A stretch of DNA of 64,000 nucleotides from Hirsutella rhossiliensis (taxonomy: Eukaryota > Ascomycota > Sordariomycetes > Hypocreales > Ophiocordycipitaceae). Each line of letters opens with the position of its first letter. Positions within the stretch are counted from its first letter, which is position 1. The DNA lies in NCBI RefSeq assembly GCF_020360975.1, contig NW_025408668.1, positions 4,960,001 to 5,024,000 of the forward strand, given 5' to 3'. A program made the translations under genes and the position numbers. Positions 47,706-59,524 of the stretch are shown piece after piece. Under the pieces are notes generated by a model. It ran no database searches. It saw nothing but the letters and a program-made list of their open reading frames with translations, and was not told the origin of the DNA.

Positions 47706-47829
47706 GCCCGGGCTAAGACTACGAAGTAGGTATAGTAAAGGGGGCAGTTACGGTAATATAAGCAATATAAGTATAATAGTATAAGTAGAGATAAAAATAG
47801 TATTTATTATAGGGTAAAGCCCCTAAACT

Positions 47830-48763
47830 ACCTAGGCTTATTCTTTATTATTATTATTATTATTATCTTTATTATCGTTATCCTTATCGGCCTCCTCCTT
47901 CTTATTAGCGGCGGCGGCGGTCTTTAGGGCGCTAAGGCGGCCCTCTAAGCCTATAAGCTAGTTAGCGGCGGCGGCGGCTCTAAGGGTAGAGGGGCAGCGG
48001 CTAGCGGCGGCGGTAAGGGTAGCGGCGGTAGCGGAGGCGGGCACGGCTAAGGGGACCGCCGATAGGGCGACGGAGGTAGTATCCCTAGCGCTAGGTATAT
48101 TAGAAGCGGAAATAAGGGAGCGGAGGAGTAGGACTTACTTAGGTATAAGGCCCTATCGCTCGAGGGCGCGGAGGTTACGGTAGGCGGCGGCAGCGGCGGT
48201 AAGGCGCTTCTTAGTAGCCCCCCGCGCCTACCTATACGAGCCGGCCTTCTAAGCCGACGCCGTAGCGAGTAGGACGGGAGGCGCCGCCTTATAGGCGCGG
48301 CCGGCTCGCGCGCACTAGTAGTAGCTGCCGCCGCGGCGGCGCCCGGCCTAGTCGGAGTAGTCGAGCTCCTACGACGTATAACGTATATAAGGGGCCGAGC
48401 GGGCGGCGCCGGCCTATACTTAGCGCTTATACTATAGGAGGTTAGCGGATAATATTTATTACGCTTACCTAACTATAGACTTATAGGGATAGCGGAGATA
48501 GAGGCGGGGGCTAAGGGGCCGGGCGTTATAGGTAGCGGCGGGGACGGCGTCGTTACCCTAAGGGGCGATATAAGAGCGAATAGCGTAGTAGAGGCGGCGG
48601 CGGCGGCGGTAGGAGCGGTAGTAGCGGCGCGGGCAAGAGCGGCGGTAGCGGCGGAGTCGTCGTCGGCCGCGGCTAGTATAGCGTCGACGAACGACTCCGC
48701 ACGCTCTAAGAAAGAGGAGGTAGGAGAGGGAGAGGCGGATATATCTATCGCGGAAGTTAGCAC
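47830..48763 (-). pseudogene. Antisense Ala/Pro-rich ORF between GypB pol and 3' LTR
   Basis: ATG at 48763. The first 96 codons are fully open (MLTSAIDISASPSPTSSF, then Ala-rich runs, then SPLRVTTPSPPLPITPGPL). Beyond a TAG at 48473 the same frame stays open, except for RIP-type TAG/TAA, to about 47830, with Arg-rich and Pro-rich stretches. Low complexity makes coding evidence weaker than for the GypC counterpart, but the frame, the stop types and the placement agree with it. Function unknown. Confidence 0.5.
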
Positions 48764-49307
48764 GATAGAATACGGCCTCCCGCTCTATAAAGCGCGGAAC
48801 TTACTAGTTAAAGTTATTATTATTATTAGGGCTATTATTACTACTACTACTACTACTACGAGTATACGTTAATAGAGCGGCTTATATAGCTAGGAACGGA
48901 CTAACGCCTTAGATAGAGTAGAACTTACCTATTAATACTATTATTATAGTTAAAGAAGGGAGAGAAGGAAGGGAAGGGGGAAGGAGGGGATACCGCCTTA
49001 TATACCCCTTAGTAGAGGATACTACCTAAGGTAGAGGGGACGGGTAACCTAAGGCTTACGTAGGTCTAGACTAGCCGCCGGCTACCTAGGGGCGTATATA
49101 ATAGGTTACGCCCTTATTTAAACGGCTAGCCGGCCGACGAGTATAGAGCCGGGTCCCGGCTGCCTAGGCTAACGGGCGCGGGGATAATAGGGCTAGTAGG
49201 GCCGGCCCTATTAACGGGAAAGGGTAGGGAAGAGCCCGCGGCACGGGCCTAATTATATAGGAGCCATTAATAGGGCAGCGCTATACCGCGCTCGAGGGAG
49301 GGCATTA

Positions 49308-49493
49308 TATAAGAGTCTTTAACTATTATAGGTAATAGGCTTAGGCCGCGGCCTAAGCTATATAGTTATATATAGAGGGCCGGATCCTATAAGTATAGGG
49401 GCGGGCTAGCCGCGTATAAAAGAGCTCTATATAGCTTATTAATATTATCCTATAGACGGTACCTATATATACGCTTCTGCTTACTTAGTAATA
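49308..49493 (+). repeat. GypB 3' LTR
   Basis: 186 bp, matching 42516-42701. TSD CTAAG follows at 49494-49498. Confidence 0.85.
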
Positions 49494-49919
49494 CTAAGAT
49501 ATAGGAAGGCCGCTAATATAATATAACTATAGCGAAAATGAGTGCCTATATAGCCCTATATAGGAGGGAGCGGAGCCTTATATACCGGAGTACTATCCCC
49601 TATATTATAGTACTAGGAGCTATTACTATACGACGATATAGGGGGGGCGGGATACTATAAGCTTACTAAAGCTAGCTACGCGCTATTCTATATACCTCTA
49701 TTCCTTAGCTAAAAGTACTAAAGCCCGACTCCTAGGGCGCGGCCCCTACTAATAATATAGTCTATCTAAGAAGCTCGCTTAGGAGGGTATTATATATTAT
49801 TTACTAACTTTTTTTCCGCGACTAAGCGTATATAGTCCGCGCGAGGGTTCTATCCCCTTAGGCGCGGTATTAGGTATTATTTAAAGGCGCGCCTCTTTAA
49901 AAGCCGGGTAGGGGTATAA

Positions 49920-50096
49920 TATAAGGGCTTTTACCCTATATAGGCCTAGACTAAGGTCTAGGCTAAGTCTATATATAAGCGGCCTCTACGCTTATATAAG
50001 CTAAGCTTATACTTCTCTTTCTTTTCCCTTTTATAGATTATTAACCTTCTTTTAATAGACCGTACCTAAGCCTATACCTTTACTTACTCTATAATA
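49920..50096 (+). repeat. 3' LTR of the gag-only element
   Basis: 177 bp matching 41250-41426, followed by ATAAG (50097-50101). Confidence 0.85.
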
Positions 50097-50101
50097 ATAA
50101 G

Positions 50102-53100
50102 ACCTATATACTAATTAATATAGCTATATAACTTAGTATTTAATATAAATAGAATAAAGGATATAATATAAAGATCTAAAGAGTTATTACTACTTTAAGA
50201 AAAGACCTTAAATAAATTAATAAAGAGCTTAAGTTAAGAGAAACTAGCTCTTAAAAGAAAGAATAAAGCTTATAAGATAAAATAAAGAGTATCCCCTAGG
50301 AATACCGGAAATATAATAAACTTTTTAAGGAAGAACTTAAGATAGGGTTACTTAAATATAGTTAATAAGACTATAAAATTTATCTTAAAGATAGAATAAC
50401 GCCGACGTTTTATAAGATCTATAACTTAAATAAAAAGTAACTATAAACGCTACGCGACTACCTTAATAAGAATCTATAAAAAAGATATATATAAACGTTA
50501 ATATCTAAAGTAAGCTATCTAGTTATATTTATTTTAAAGAAAAATAGTAAGCTATAACTAGTTATTAACTATAAACGCTTAAACGATATTATAATAAAGG
50601 ACCGAATACTATTACTACTTATATTAAAACTATAAGATCGACTATATAGTAAAAAATAGTTTATAGCCCTTAACCTTAAAGGCGCTTATAACTTAATATA
50701 TATAAAAAAAGGATATAAATAGATAATAGCTTTTAAAACGAAATTTAAACTATTTAAATATCTAGTAATACTATTTAGACTTATAAGTATATTAAATACC
50801 TTTTAATAAATAATTAATAATATCTTATATAAATACTTAGATATCTTTATAGTAGTATACTTAAATAATATCTTAATCTTCTTAGATACCTTAAAAGAAT
50901 ATAAGGAATATATTTATAAGGTACTTTATATACTTTAAAATATAAAGCTATTAGTTAAACTAAAAAAAAGTAAGTTCTATATATAAGAAGTAGACTTCCT
51001 TAGATATATAATCTTATTAAGAGAGATATAAATATAATAAGATAAGATTAACTTAGTTAAAAAATAGCTAATACTAAAGAACGTTAAGGACGTATAAAGT
51101 TTCCTAGGATTTATAAATTACTACTAACGATTTTATTAAAGATTTTAAAAAGATTATAGTACTACTATATAACTTAATAAAGAAGGAAATAGAATTTATA
51201 TAAGATAATAAAGCTAATAAAGCTTTTAAATATATTAAAACTATAATTATATAAAAACTAGTCTTAACTACCTTTAACCTAAAATAATAAATCGAACTTA
51301 AAACTAATATATTAGACTTTACTTTAAGAGTATAAATTAAATAGAAAAATAATAAAGAAAGACTATAACTAATTATATTCTACTTAAAAAAGCTATATAG
51401 CGTAGAACTTAATTACCTTATCTATAATAAAGAATTCCTTATAATTATTTAAGCTTTTAAGGAATTTCGATACTACTTTCTTAAAAAGTAAGTATAAAGT
51501 TAAGGTTTATATAGATTATAAAACTATCTTATACTTTATAATAATATAATAGTTAAATAAATAATAGATTTAATAGGCCGAATACTTACTAGAATTTAAC
51601 TATAAAATAATCTATAGAAAAGGAATAGAAAACGGTTAAGCTAATACCTTTAATCGATAAAGTAACTATAATATAAGAGTACCTATAGTAAAAGGATAGC
51701 TCTTAGAAATTAACGAAAATAGGAACTACTAGTAACGATAGCTAAATATAATATTTAAAGTATAACTTAACGACTTAATATATTAAAAGATCCTAATATA
51801 GATAAAAGAATATAAAGTATTAAACGGATATAATATAAAATATTAAGAAGTTTTAATATATAAAAATAAAATCTAAATACTATTAAAATTATAAGATAAA
51901 GTTATATAAGATATATATAAATATTTAATATATAGATACTAAGGAATCTAAAAAATAATAAAATAGATTAAACGAAAATATAACTTTTTATAGCTTAAGA
52001 AAGTAGTATAATAAGTTATTAAAGAATATAAACTTTATATATAAAGTAAAGCTAAATAATATAAACTATATAGAGAATTATAACCGCTACTAGTATTAAA
52101 GAAACTATAGGATTTAATAGCTTTTAATTATATTATAAAGCTACTACTATTAAATAAACTTATAACTAACGTTAAGTATAATAGTATATTTATTATTACT
52201 AATAGACTAATAAAGTATAGGTACTTCTTACTATATAAAGAAGTAAGTAATATAAAAGAGCTAGTATATATATTCTTATAAACTATTATTAGTAATTATA
52301 GACTATTAAATAAGATTATCTTTAATAAAGGAAGTATATTTATAGCTAAGTTTTTATAAGCTCTTATAGTATAATTAAGGATAAAATATAAGCTTAGTAT
52401 AGCTTATTACCTATAAATAAATAAATAAATAGAACGATATAACTAAACGCTTAAATAATATTTATAATTCTATATTACCTATAAATAAAATAATTAAGTT
52501 AAATAGCTACTAATAGTATAACTAGCTTATAATAGCTTAGTTATAGAAATAACTAAGCTCTTACTAGTATACGCTAATTATAAATATAACCTAGAAGTAT
52601 TTAAGGTTACTTAATAAGGACTATAAGTAAAACGAGTAATATTATAAGTAGATTAGCTATAAAAATTATATAAAGAAATATAATAAGAACTTTAATTTAT
52701 TAGAGAATAAATATCTACTTACTATAATTAAAAAAGATTATAAGGACTAATCTTTTAAGAGGGAGATACAGTCTACCTTATATAACGAAATATTAAAATA
52801 AAATAACTAAGTAATAAATTAGATTTTAAGAACCTTAGACCGTTTAAGGTTAAGAAAACTATTTTAAAAGTTAACTATAAACTTTCGCTATTAATAATAA
52901 TATAAATATACTTAATATTTTATATCTTATTATTAAAACTAATACTATAAAACGCTAAACTATAGGAAAAAATTAAAGTTAACGATAACTAAGAATATAA
53001 AGTAAAATAAATACTAAATATAAGAAAATAAGGTTAGTAATAAGAATACCTTATTAAGTAAAAGGGATATAGACTAAAGGAAAATACCTAGGAACTACTT

Positions 53101-53143
53101 AAGCACTTAACCTATTATAGCTCTTTACTTTAATAATTTTACT
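50102..53143 (+). pseudogene. GypA pol remnant, copy B: RT, RNase H, integrase
   Basis: Aligned with 1365-3097 plus 10450-11750. The RT box at 50858-50869 reads YLNN, so both catalytic Asp codons have become Asn, one more than in copy A. The site matching the LINE insertion in copy A is intact at about 51846-51861. All frames are closed by TAA/TAG. Confidence 0.8.
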
Positions 53144-53758
53144 AGAAGGTTTAGGAGGGATTAAAAGACTAAGATCTATAAACTCCTCGCTAATACTAAA
53201 TAAAGACTAATTCGCCTTATTAAGAACGCCTAACGATTATAAGTTATTTACTACCTAATACTTATATATATTAAGTATAGGTAAAACGCTATCCTTAGTA
53301 TCTACTTCTTAGATACTACGATAAAATAACTTAGAACTCTTTTCCTTTATATAATTCTAAATCTTCTAAATATAAGCTAAATAATTAATAGTAATAGATA
53401 TTTACGACTAAGGATTTATAAGCTATACCTAAAGCTTTAATAAGGCTTCCTTAGCTTCCTCCTCTTTAAAATATAGCTTATACTACTCCGCTAATAATTT
53501 ATTTACTAAAGAAATATATTAGCTACTACGTATAAAAAGAATTAAAAGATACTTATAAAAAGAGGCTATTAAAATACTATTATAATAAGGACGACTACTA
53601 GTAATATAATTATTATAGCGTAAAGAATTTTTAGCTATTTAATAATTTATCTTTTTTACCTTAAAGTATTAAGTATATAGTATATTAATAGGATCCTTAC
53701 TTAAGTTAATATATTTAATAAAAGTAGCGCGCTTAGAGGCTTTTAAGAACGATTTTTT
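53144..53758 (-). pseudogene. Antisense ORF between GypA pol and 3' LTR (copy B version)
   Basis: The minus strand gives an open frame with a segment FKEEEAKEALLKALGIAYKS near 53420-53480 and SLYLEDLELYKGKEL after it. Both flanks align with copy A, but this interval does not align clearly with 11751-12311, although both encode charged helical segments on the same strand. Either the cargo was replaced or it diverged much faster than pol. Confidence 0.45.
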
Positions 53759-53912
53759 AGTATATAACTAGATATACTATTAGTAGTATATCTTAAAAGG
53801 ATAAAGAGATAAAGAACGATATACTTATATATAACGTAATAAGGGTATATTTATATACGGCGGCTAAGGTAGCTATAGTAGGTCTTATAGATAAGACTAA
53901 AAGGAGGGGAGA

Positions 53913-54367
53913 TATTATATTACGACTACGGCTACTAGGCCGCTAATAGTCGACTATATTAAGTATATAATACGGTTTAATAGATAAATAGTTAGTACGA
54001 CTATCTAATAAATAAGGGATTAAAGGGATTATAGAGATCTAAGTAATCTAGGATTAATAAGATTACTATACTCTATATAATCTAACGTTAAGGATTATAG
54101 CTAGGCCTATAATCTAAGGATAGTCTTTATAGGTATATATAGCTACTTACTTTTACTCTTTTAGATAGATAGCTCTCTAGCTTTTAATATAGATCTTTAT
54201 TACGATTCTATTTTTAATTCTAATTACTTAGTTATAGTCTATAGTCTATAACCTCTAATATATTACTAACGTAATATATATATTATTACTTAAACCACGC
54301 CTTATTTTATCTATTAATATAAACCCCTCGATAGGTTTATCCCTTAGGAATAATACCGGTCGTTATA
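53913..54367 (+). repeat. GypA 3' LTR, copy B
   Basis: Follows the purine tract AAAAGGAGGGGAGA, begins TATTATATTACGAC and ends GGTCGTTATA. It matches 12457-12931. Confidence 0.75.
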
Positions 54368-55444
54368 GTAGAGACTAAGCTATTTTATAACTTTTATAAT
54401 AGTCTTAGGCTTTTTAGTATTATAATAGTTTAAGCGGTTATTAGTAGTTTCTAGTTATTTAATATTATATATATAGTAGTATTAAAGAAGTCTCTTTTTT
54501 ACTTTTTTTTAAGTAAATCTATCTATAAGAATTTTAATAGTAAGGACTTATATAAAGGAGATATAGACTTTAAGCTAGTTTATTTTATCCTTATTATAGA
54601 TATAGTTAATATATATCTTTTATTTAAACTTCTTAAGGAATTTAGTTATATTTTTACCGTTAAATTTATTAATAAGTAAGAGTTATAGTTAGTAGAGTCT
54701 TCCTATAAGGTTATCTTAGCTTTTAATAAGTATATCTCTAAGTTTATTAATAATCTTATTAATATCTACCTTAATATTTTTATATTGCTAGTAATAGGAT
54801 TAAATAATCCCTCTTAACGACTAGCGTTTTTAAATATAGTATGCTTATAGATTATAAGGTTATAAAATTTAAAGTTAGAGTTTTTAAAGTTAAAAGATAT
54901 CTTATTATAACTATCTTTTTACTTACTTTCTTATTTATTAGTAGGAGGTAAGCGTTCTTTATAAGCTACTAAGTAAAAGAAAGCTAAGGTTAAGGTTATT
55001 AAGGTATCCTTTATTAATACCTATATTAGTATTATTAGTATATATATAAGTAAGAGGTCTTAGTAGTATTCTAAAATAGTTTAGATTATACTATTATTAT
55101 TATTTATATCTTTTAAAGTATTATATAAAGATTATAGTTTCTTAACTAAGTCGCTAGTATTAAAGGTTATAGGGCTAATAATAAGAGCTTAGGGCTTTTT
55201 AGTATTAGCTTATTACTTTTCCTTTACTACTAGTAAAGGTATTATCTAATTATTTATTTCCTAGTAAGTCTATCGCCTTATTAGGTCCCTAACTCTAGCT
55301 ATTAAGGTAGTTATTACTTTAATTATTAAATCCCTAGATTTTAGTTTTTTTAAATAGTACCGTTGTCCTTTAAGTATTCTTAGCTTTATAAAGCTACTTA
55401 TCGCTATATAAATAAAACGGAATAATAAGTTTACGCCTTAAAGA
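54368..55444 (-). pseudogene. Minus-strand gag-like ORF remnant
   Basis: Read through TAA/TAG the minus strand contains INKFNGKNITKFLKKFKQ near 54590-54680 and RFTQKKVKKRLLQYY after it, the look of the N-terminal capsid region of fungal Ty3-type gag. It lies just downstream (minus strand) of the U1 repeat at 55445-55831, which may be its 5' LTR. Truncated at the GypA LTR. Confidence 0.5.
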
Positions 55445-55831
55445 CTAGTTTTAATAAAGATAAGGGTATATACCTAAAGTATATATAGTACGCGGCTAAG
55501 GATTAATAGGGTAATTAACTATATAATTATTTAATTATCGGTCCTATATATAGCTCTAAAGGTCTTAGGTTATTAATATAAGTCTTAAAGATTTCTTTAC
55601 TCTATACCTCTTTATCTTTACTAAAGTCGCGTAACTAGCGGCCTTTACTTTAAAAGGGGAAAAATAAAATTCGAATTAACTATAATTAAGGAAGATACCT
55701 TATTAAATAGTTAAGATCTTTATAAAGCCTTTAAGTATACTTAGAAGTAAGTTAAATAAGGAGTACTAAGGGTCTTATCCCTTTAACGGGCTAATATTTA
55801 TAGGGGTGCGATCTTACTTATTAAAGTATTT
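55445..55831 (-). repeat. U1 repeat, uninterrupted copy
   Basis: Aligns with 32785-33040 plus 33414-33550 and carries the empty site (single AAGAT) for the 373-bp insertion found there. Confidence 0.6.
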
Positions 55832-57060
55832 TAATATAAAGTATATAAATACGCTATAACGTAAGTAATAGCTATTAGCTTTTTTTTCTTAATCTCCTTA
55901 CTTATTACTTACTTCGCTAACTACTTAAAGTATAAGGTAGTATAAGGGGTAGTCGATAGCGTCTTCCTATTATATTTAGCTTAGTTTAAGTAAGTAGCTA
56001 ATATTAAAGTATCTTTATTAGTATTAATAGCTAGCTATTTATCTTATAAAAGGGTAGTAATCCTATTACTACTATATAGCGTATACTTATAAAGCTTTTA
56101 AAAATATAGCGTTTACTTATAGCCTTATATTACCTTTAGTAACTAGCTTATATAGTCGCTATAGTTAAGAAGTATAATTATATAGATAAGTAGCTCTTAT
56201 AAGGCTAGCGTAATTTAATTCTATAGCTATATAAGCTTCGCGCTATTTTTTTATACTAGTCCTTACTACTTATAAGAGCGTCTCTTTAAAGTTAAGGAGG
56301 AATTCGCTAAAGGTCTATCTATCTTTTTACTTAAAGGTCTATAGCCTATCCTATGCTTTTTCCCGCTCTTATACGTTGCTAAATATATATATAAGGTATT
56401 AAAAGAAGTCCTATAAGTTATATTTACCCTTAAGGCCGCCCTTATCTTAAAATCTAAAGATCCGCTATATTTAAGGCTCTAATAATATATAAAAGAGTAA
56501 ATACTATACTATATCGCGATAGCTATTTAAGCCTTATTTCTTATTAGTTATAAACTTCGTTTAAAGCTAGCTAAGGAAAAGGTAAAAGGACTTTAGCTTA
56601 TTATCCTAAGTTAGCTAAGGGAGCGGCTTTTATACTAATAGTATCGCCGCTATAACTAGCGTTATAGAGGTCGTATAGGTTAATACTAGTCTTATAAATA
56701 GCTCCCTTAATATAGCGAGAACCTTATCTTTCTCGCTAGCTATCGCGCTTTTAATTACTTTTAAGATAGCTATAATACTCCTTATCCGTTTAAGAGGGGG
56801 CGGAGTACTCTTTTAAGGAAGTAGTACCCTCTTTAAAAAGATGTTTATTATATCTATTAGTTAATAGCTTATACTATTATAAAGTAAGTAGAGGTATATA
56901 TATAGGTACTATTTATAAGATAATATTAATAAGCTATATAGAGCTCTTTTATACGTAGCTAGCCTATATATATATATATAAGATCCGGCCCTTTATATAT
57001 AACTATATAGCTTAGGCTATAGCTTAAGCCTATAACCTATAATAGTTAAAGACTCTTATA
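55832..57060 (-). mobile_element. GypB fragment, minus strand: 5' LTR and gag
   Basis: 56875-57060 is the reverse complement of the GypB LTR (186 bp). The adjoining bases 56780-56874 match the reverse complement of 42702-42780, and the gag-type frame continues to about 55832. It has no pol and no second LTR, so it is a truncated copy. Confidence 0.7.
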
Positions 57061-57385
57061 ACGCTCCTTATTATACCTATTTAATATCTTAATTAATAAA
57101 GAAGATCTTACTTAAAGAAGCTATTAATATTCTTTTAACTACTAATCTTTTTACTAGTTTTTTCCCCTTTATTTTAGCTATTACTAGTATATCCGTTTTA
57201 TCTCTTACTACTTTTATAAGAAGCTATTACTACTTTTACTTCTCTTTTTACTCTTACCTTCTTTTTTATACCCTTTATAGCTCCTCCTCTCTTCCTTCTT
57301 TTATATTAGTTTTTTTAGCTTCCTAGGTCCTTCTTACTAAGGGATATCTCTAAGAACTATAAAATTAAGCTATACTTTATAATAA
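57061..57385 (-). repeat. R1 LTR, truncated copy
   Basis: Corresponds to bases 1068-1364 of copy 1. The other half of this LTR is missing, cut at the GypB LTR edge. Confidence 0.65.
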
Positions 57386-57842
57386 GAAAAGGTATTAAAG
57401 TTAATAATTCTTTTTTTATTTATCGGCGGATATCTAGTCTTTTATAGATACTTATAGCTAAATAAAAGTACTTATTAAAACCGGACTTAAGTATCTATAA
57501 AGTCCTATATCTAACGGATTTAATAGTAGTTTTTATATAACTATAAGTATCTTAGTTCTTATATTATTTATATTTAAATAAGGCTTATTATATTAAAGAT
57601 CTTAATATATTCTAAGCTTATTTTATATTAATCGTTGTTTCTTTAATTCCTAATTAAATAGAAACTAGTAACCTATTTAATATATAATAATATAAAAAGG
57701 AACGAGCCTTTCTTACTTTAAAAGATAGTACTTTTTCTATAATTAATATACTACTATTAGCTTATATAATTAAGAGAGTATATTATAGCTACTTTATTTA
57801 TAGTAGGAAAATACCTTTCCTTATACTTCTCGACTAAGTATT
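57386..57842. other. RIPped repeat, inverted relative of 38780-39010
   Basis: 57590-57836 is the reverse complement of 38780-39010. The remainder (57386-57590) has no recognised partner. No coding frame. Confidence 0.5.
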
Positions 57843-58327
57843 TATTATAAAGCGTAGCTTAATTTCGTAGTTCTTAAAGATATCCCTTAGTAAGAGGGAC
57901 CTAGGGAACTAAAAATACCTAGTATAAAAGAAGGAAGAAGGAGCTAAAAAGAGGTATAAAGAAGAGGGTAAGGGTATAAAGGGAAGTAAAAGTAGCGATA
58001 GCTTCTTATAGAGGTAGTTAGAGATAAAACGGATATACTAGTAACGGCTAGAATAAGGGGGAAAACTTAGTAAAAAGCTTAGTAGTTAAGAGGATATTAG
58101 TAGCTTCTTTAAGTAGGATCTTCTTTATTAATTAAGATACTATATAGGTAAAAAGATAGGCGTTAGATAGAGGAAAGAAGGATAATTTAAGCAATATAAT
58201 AATTACTCCCCTACTAAAATTACTGCTCCTATAAGAATTAAATATCTTTACCTTACTTATCTAACCCCTTACTTTTAAATTTACCTTTATATATTTTTAT
58301 ATACTTCTTATATCTCTCTTTATAAGA
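57843..58327 (+). repeat. R1 solo LTR, inverted orientation, TSD GTATT
   Basis: The reverse complement of the other R1 LTRs. The flanks GTATT (57838-57842) and GTATT (58328-58332) agree, which sets the LTR limits for the family. Confidence 0.7.
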
Positions 58328-58332
58328 GTATT

Positions 58333-59262
58333 TAAAGTAAATATTTAGAAAGTAAACGACTTCTATTAAATTAAAGTCCTATCCCTATAATACCTATTAT
58401 AGTTTTATTAGTAGAAGAGTATAAAAGATATAATAATATTTTAGTAAGCTATATTAACGAACGATAAAGTAGTTTATACGTTTAAAACTAAAGCGTTTTA
58501 TTACTATACCTATCTCTATTATTTATAGAGACTAAGGCTTATAATAAGCTTTATATAGATCCTAAATCTATACTATATTTACTAAGGGTTAAGAGAAGTA
58601 GTTAAAAGTACGTAATTAAGTTAGTATATAGCTTTATTCGCTAACCTTTCTTAGTACTATAATATAAGTATAACTATAGTAAGTTATATACTATATTAAT
58701 ACGGCGACTTACTAAGCCTATATTAATTAGAGAGCTTAGTATAATATAGTAGCGGCGTTCTTAAGACGCCCCTTAAATAAGGTATTTTAAAAGCGGCCGG
58801 CTATATAAGCTAGTATACTAATCCTAGGGCACTAACCGACGCTAGTACTATCGAGCTAAGAAAGATTAAGTTTAATCTTATACTTATTAGTCTTATTAGT
58901 CTTTACGATTCTCTTAGTAAGAAGGTCTATTATAAGTTAAGAATAATTAAGGAGGCCGAGGAAGCTAGTATATAGCTATTCGAGATATATTATACTATAG
59001 AGAATAAAGTATAATTAATAAGGTTATACTTATAGAAACTAGCTAAAGTTAATATAAGAGATAAGTTCTTTAATATAATCTATACTATAAAGATTAATAC
59101 TTAACTTAAGGATAAGAGCTACTCTTTCCTTAACTTAAAGCTAGGATCTTAGTAACCTTAGTAATCTTATAGCTTAAAAGAAAGAAGACTTTTAGCCGAA
59201 CTTATTTATACTAATATAATAAAGCTTAATAATAAGATAAGATTAAAATACTAGCTCTATAT
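58333..59262. other. RIPped sequence, no identified gene
   Basis: Mixed AT-rich sequence with a somewhat more GC-rich part at 58740-58960. Possible transposon coding on the plus strand near 58840-59260, but no motif was recognised. Confidence 0.4.
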
Positions 59263-59519
59263 TATTAGAGCGCTACTAGGAGGTACGGGCTAATAAAGCA
59301 CTCGGGTACGTAGTACTAATATATCGGCAGGGTATCGGTAGGGAATTATGCCTACCCCGCTCGCATATTATAGACTACTCGCTATTCCGATAGAAGAGGA
59401 AAAATCCCTCTTCTCGTAAGCTTTAGTCTTACGACGAGGAGAACATAATATATATAGCGTAGTACCTCTAGCTATCTCTACTACCTAACTAATCGTACCG
59501 TGATACGTATTCCCTTATA
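59263..59519 (+). repeat. GypC solo LTR, lightly RIPped, TSD TATAT
   Basis: 257 bp matching both GypC LTRs but keeping many more C and G (for example 59300-59420). The flanks TATAT at 59258-59262 and 59520-59524 agree, though the motif is low-complexity. No internal sequence, so it is a solo LTR from LTR-LTR recombination. Confidence 0.8.
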
Positions 59520-59524
59520 TATAT

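Larger units (their letters stand above)
42516..49493 (+). mobile_element. GypB Ty3/Gypsy chromodomain retrotransposon, complete, RIPped
   Basis: 7.0 kb with two 186-bp LTRs and TSD CTAAG, nested in the gag-only element. It carries gag, pol with RT, integrase and chromodomain, then a GC-rich Ala/Pro-rich ORF on the opposite strand before the 3' LTR. A truncated minus-strand copy with 5' LTR is at 55832-57060. GC content is high, but CA and TG are depleted as elsewhere. Confidence 0.85.
41250..50096 (+). mobile_element. Gag-only, probably non-autonomous LTR element, split by GypB
   Basis: Two 177-bp LTRs with TSD ATAAG. When the GypB insertion and its duplicated target are removed, about 1.86 kb remain: LTR, a gag-like frame, a short tail, LTR. 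There is no room for pol. Its LTR resembles the GypB LTR at both ends (TATAAG start; CTTTACTTACTC near the end), so GypB-type enzymes may have mobilised it. Confidence 0.75.
39568..54367 (+). mobile_element. GypA Ty3/Gypsy retrotransposon, copy B, split by a nested LTR pair
   Basis: 39568-41249 (gag-type frame) plus 50102-54367 (pol, antisense ORF, 3' LTR). The pol part aligns with copy A. The interruption at 41250-50096 is flanked by ATAAG duplications. No 5' LTR was found left of 39568, where the tandem 218-bp repeat lies, so the 5' end is missing or replaced. Confidence 0.75.

Noticed and set aside
47838..47880. ATT/TTA microsatellite as a LINE tail
   Set aside because: It lies inside GypB between pol and the antisense ORF, with no LINE sequence beside it.
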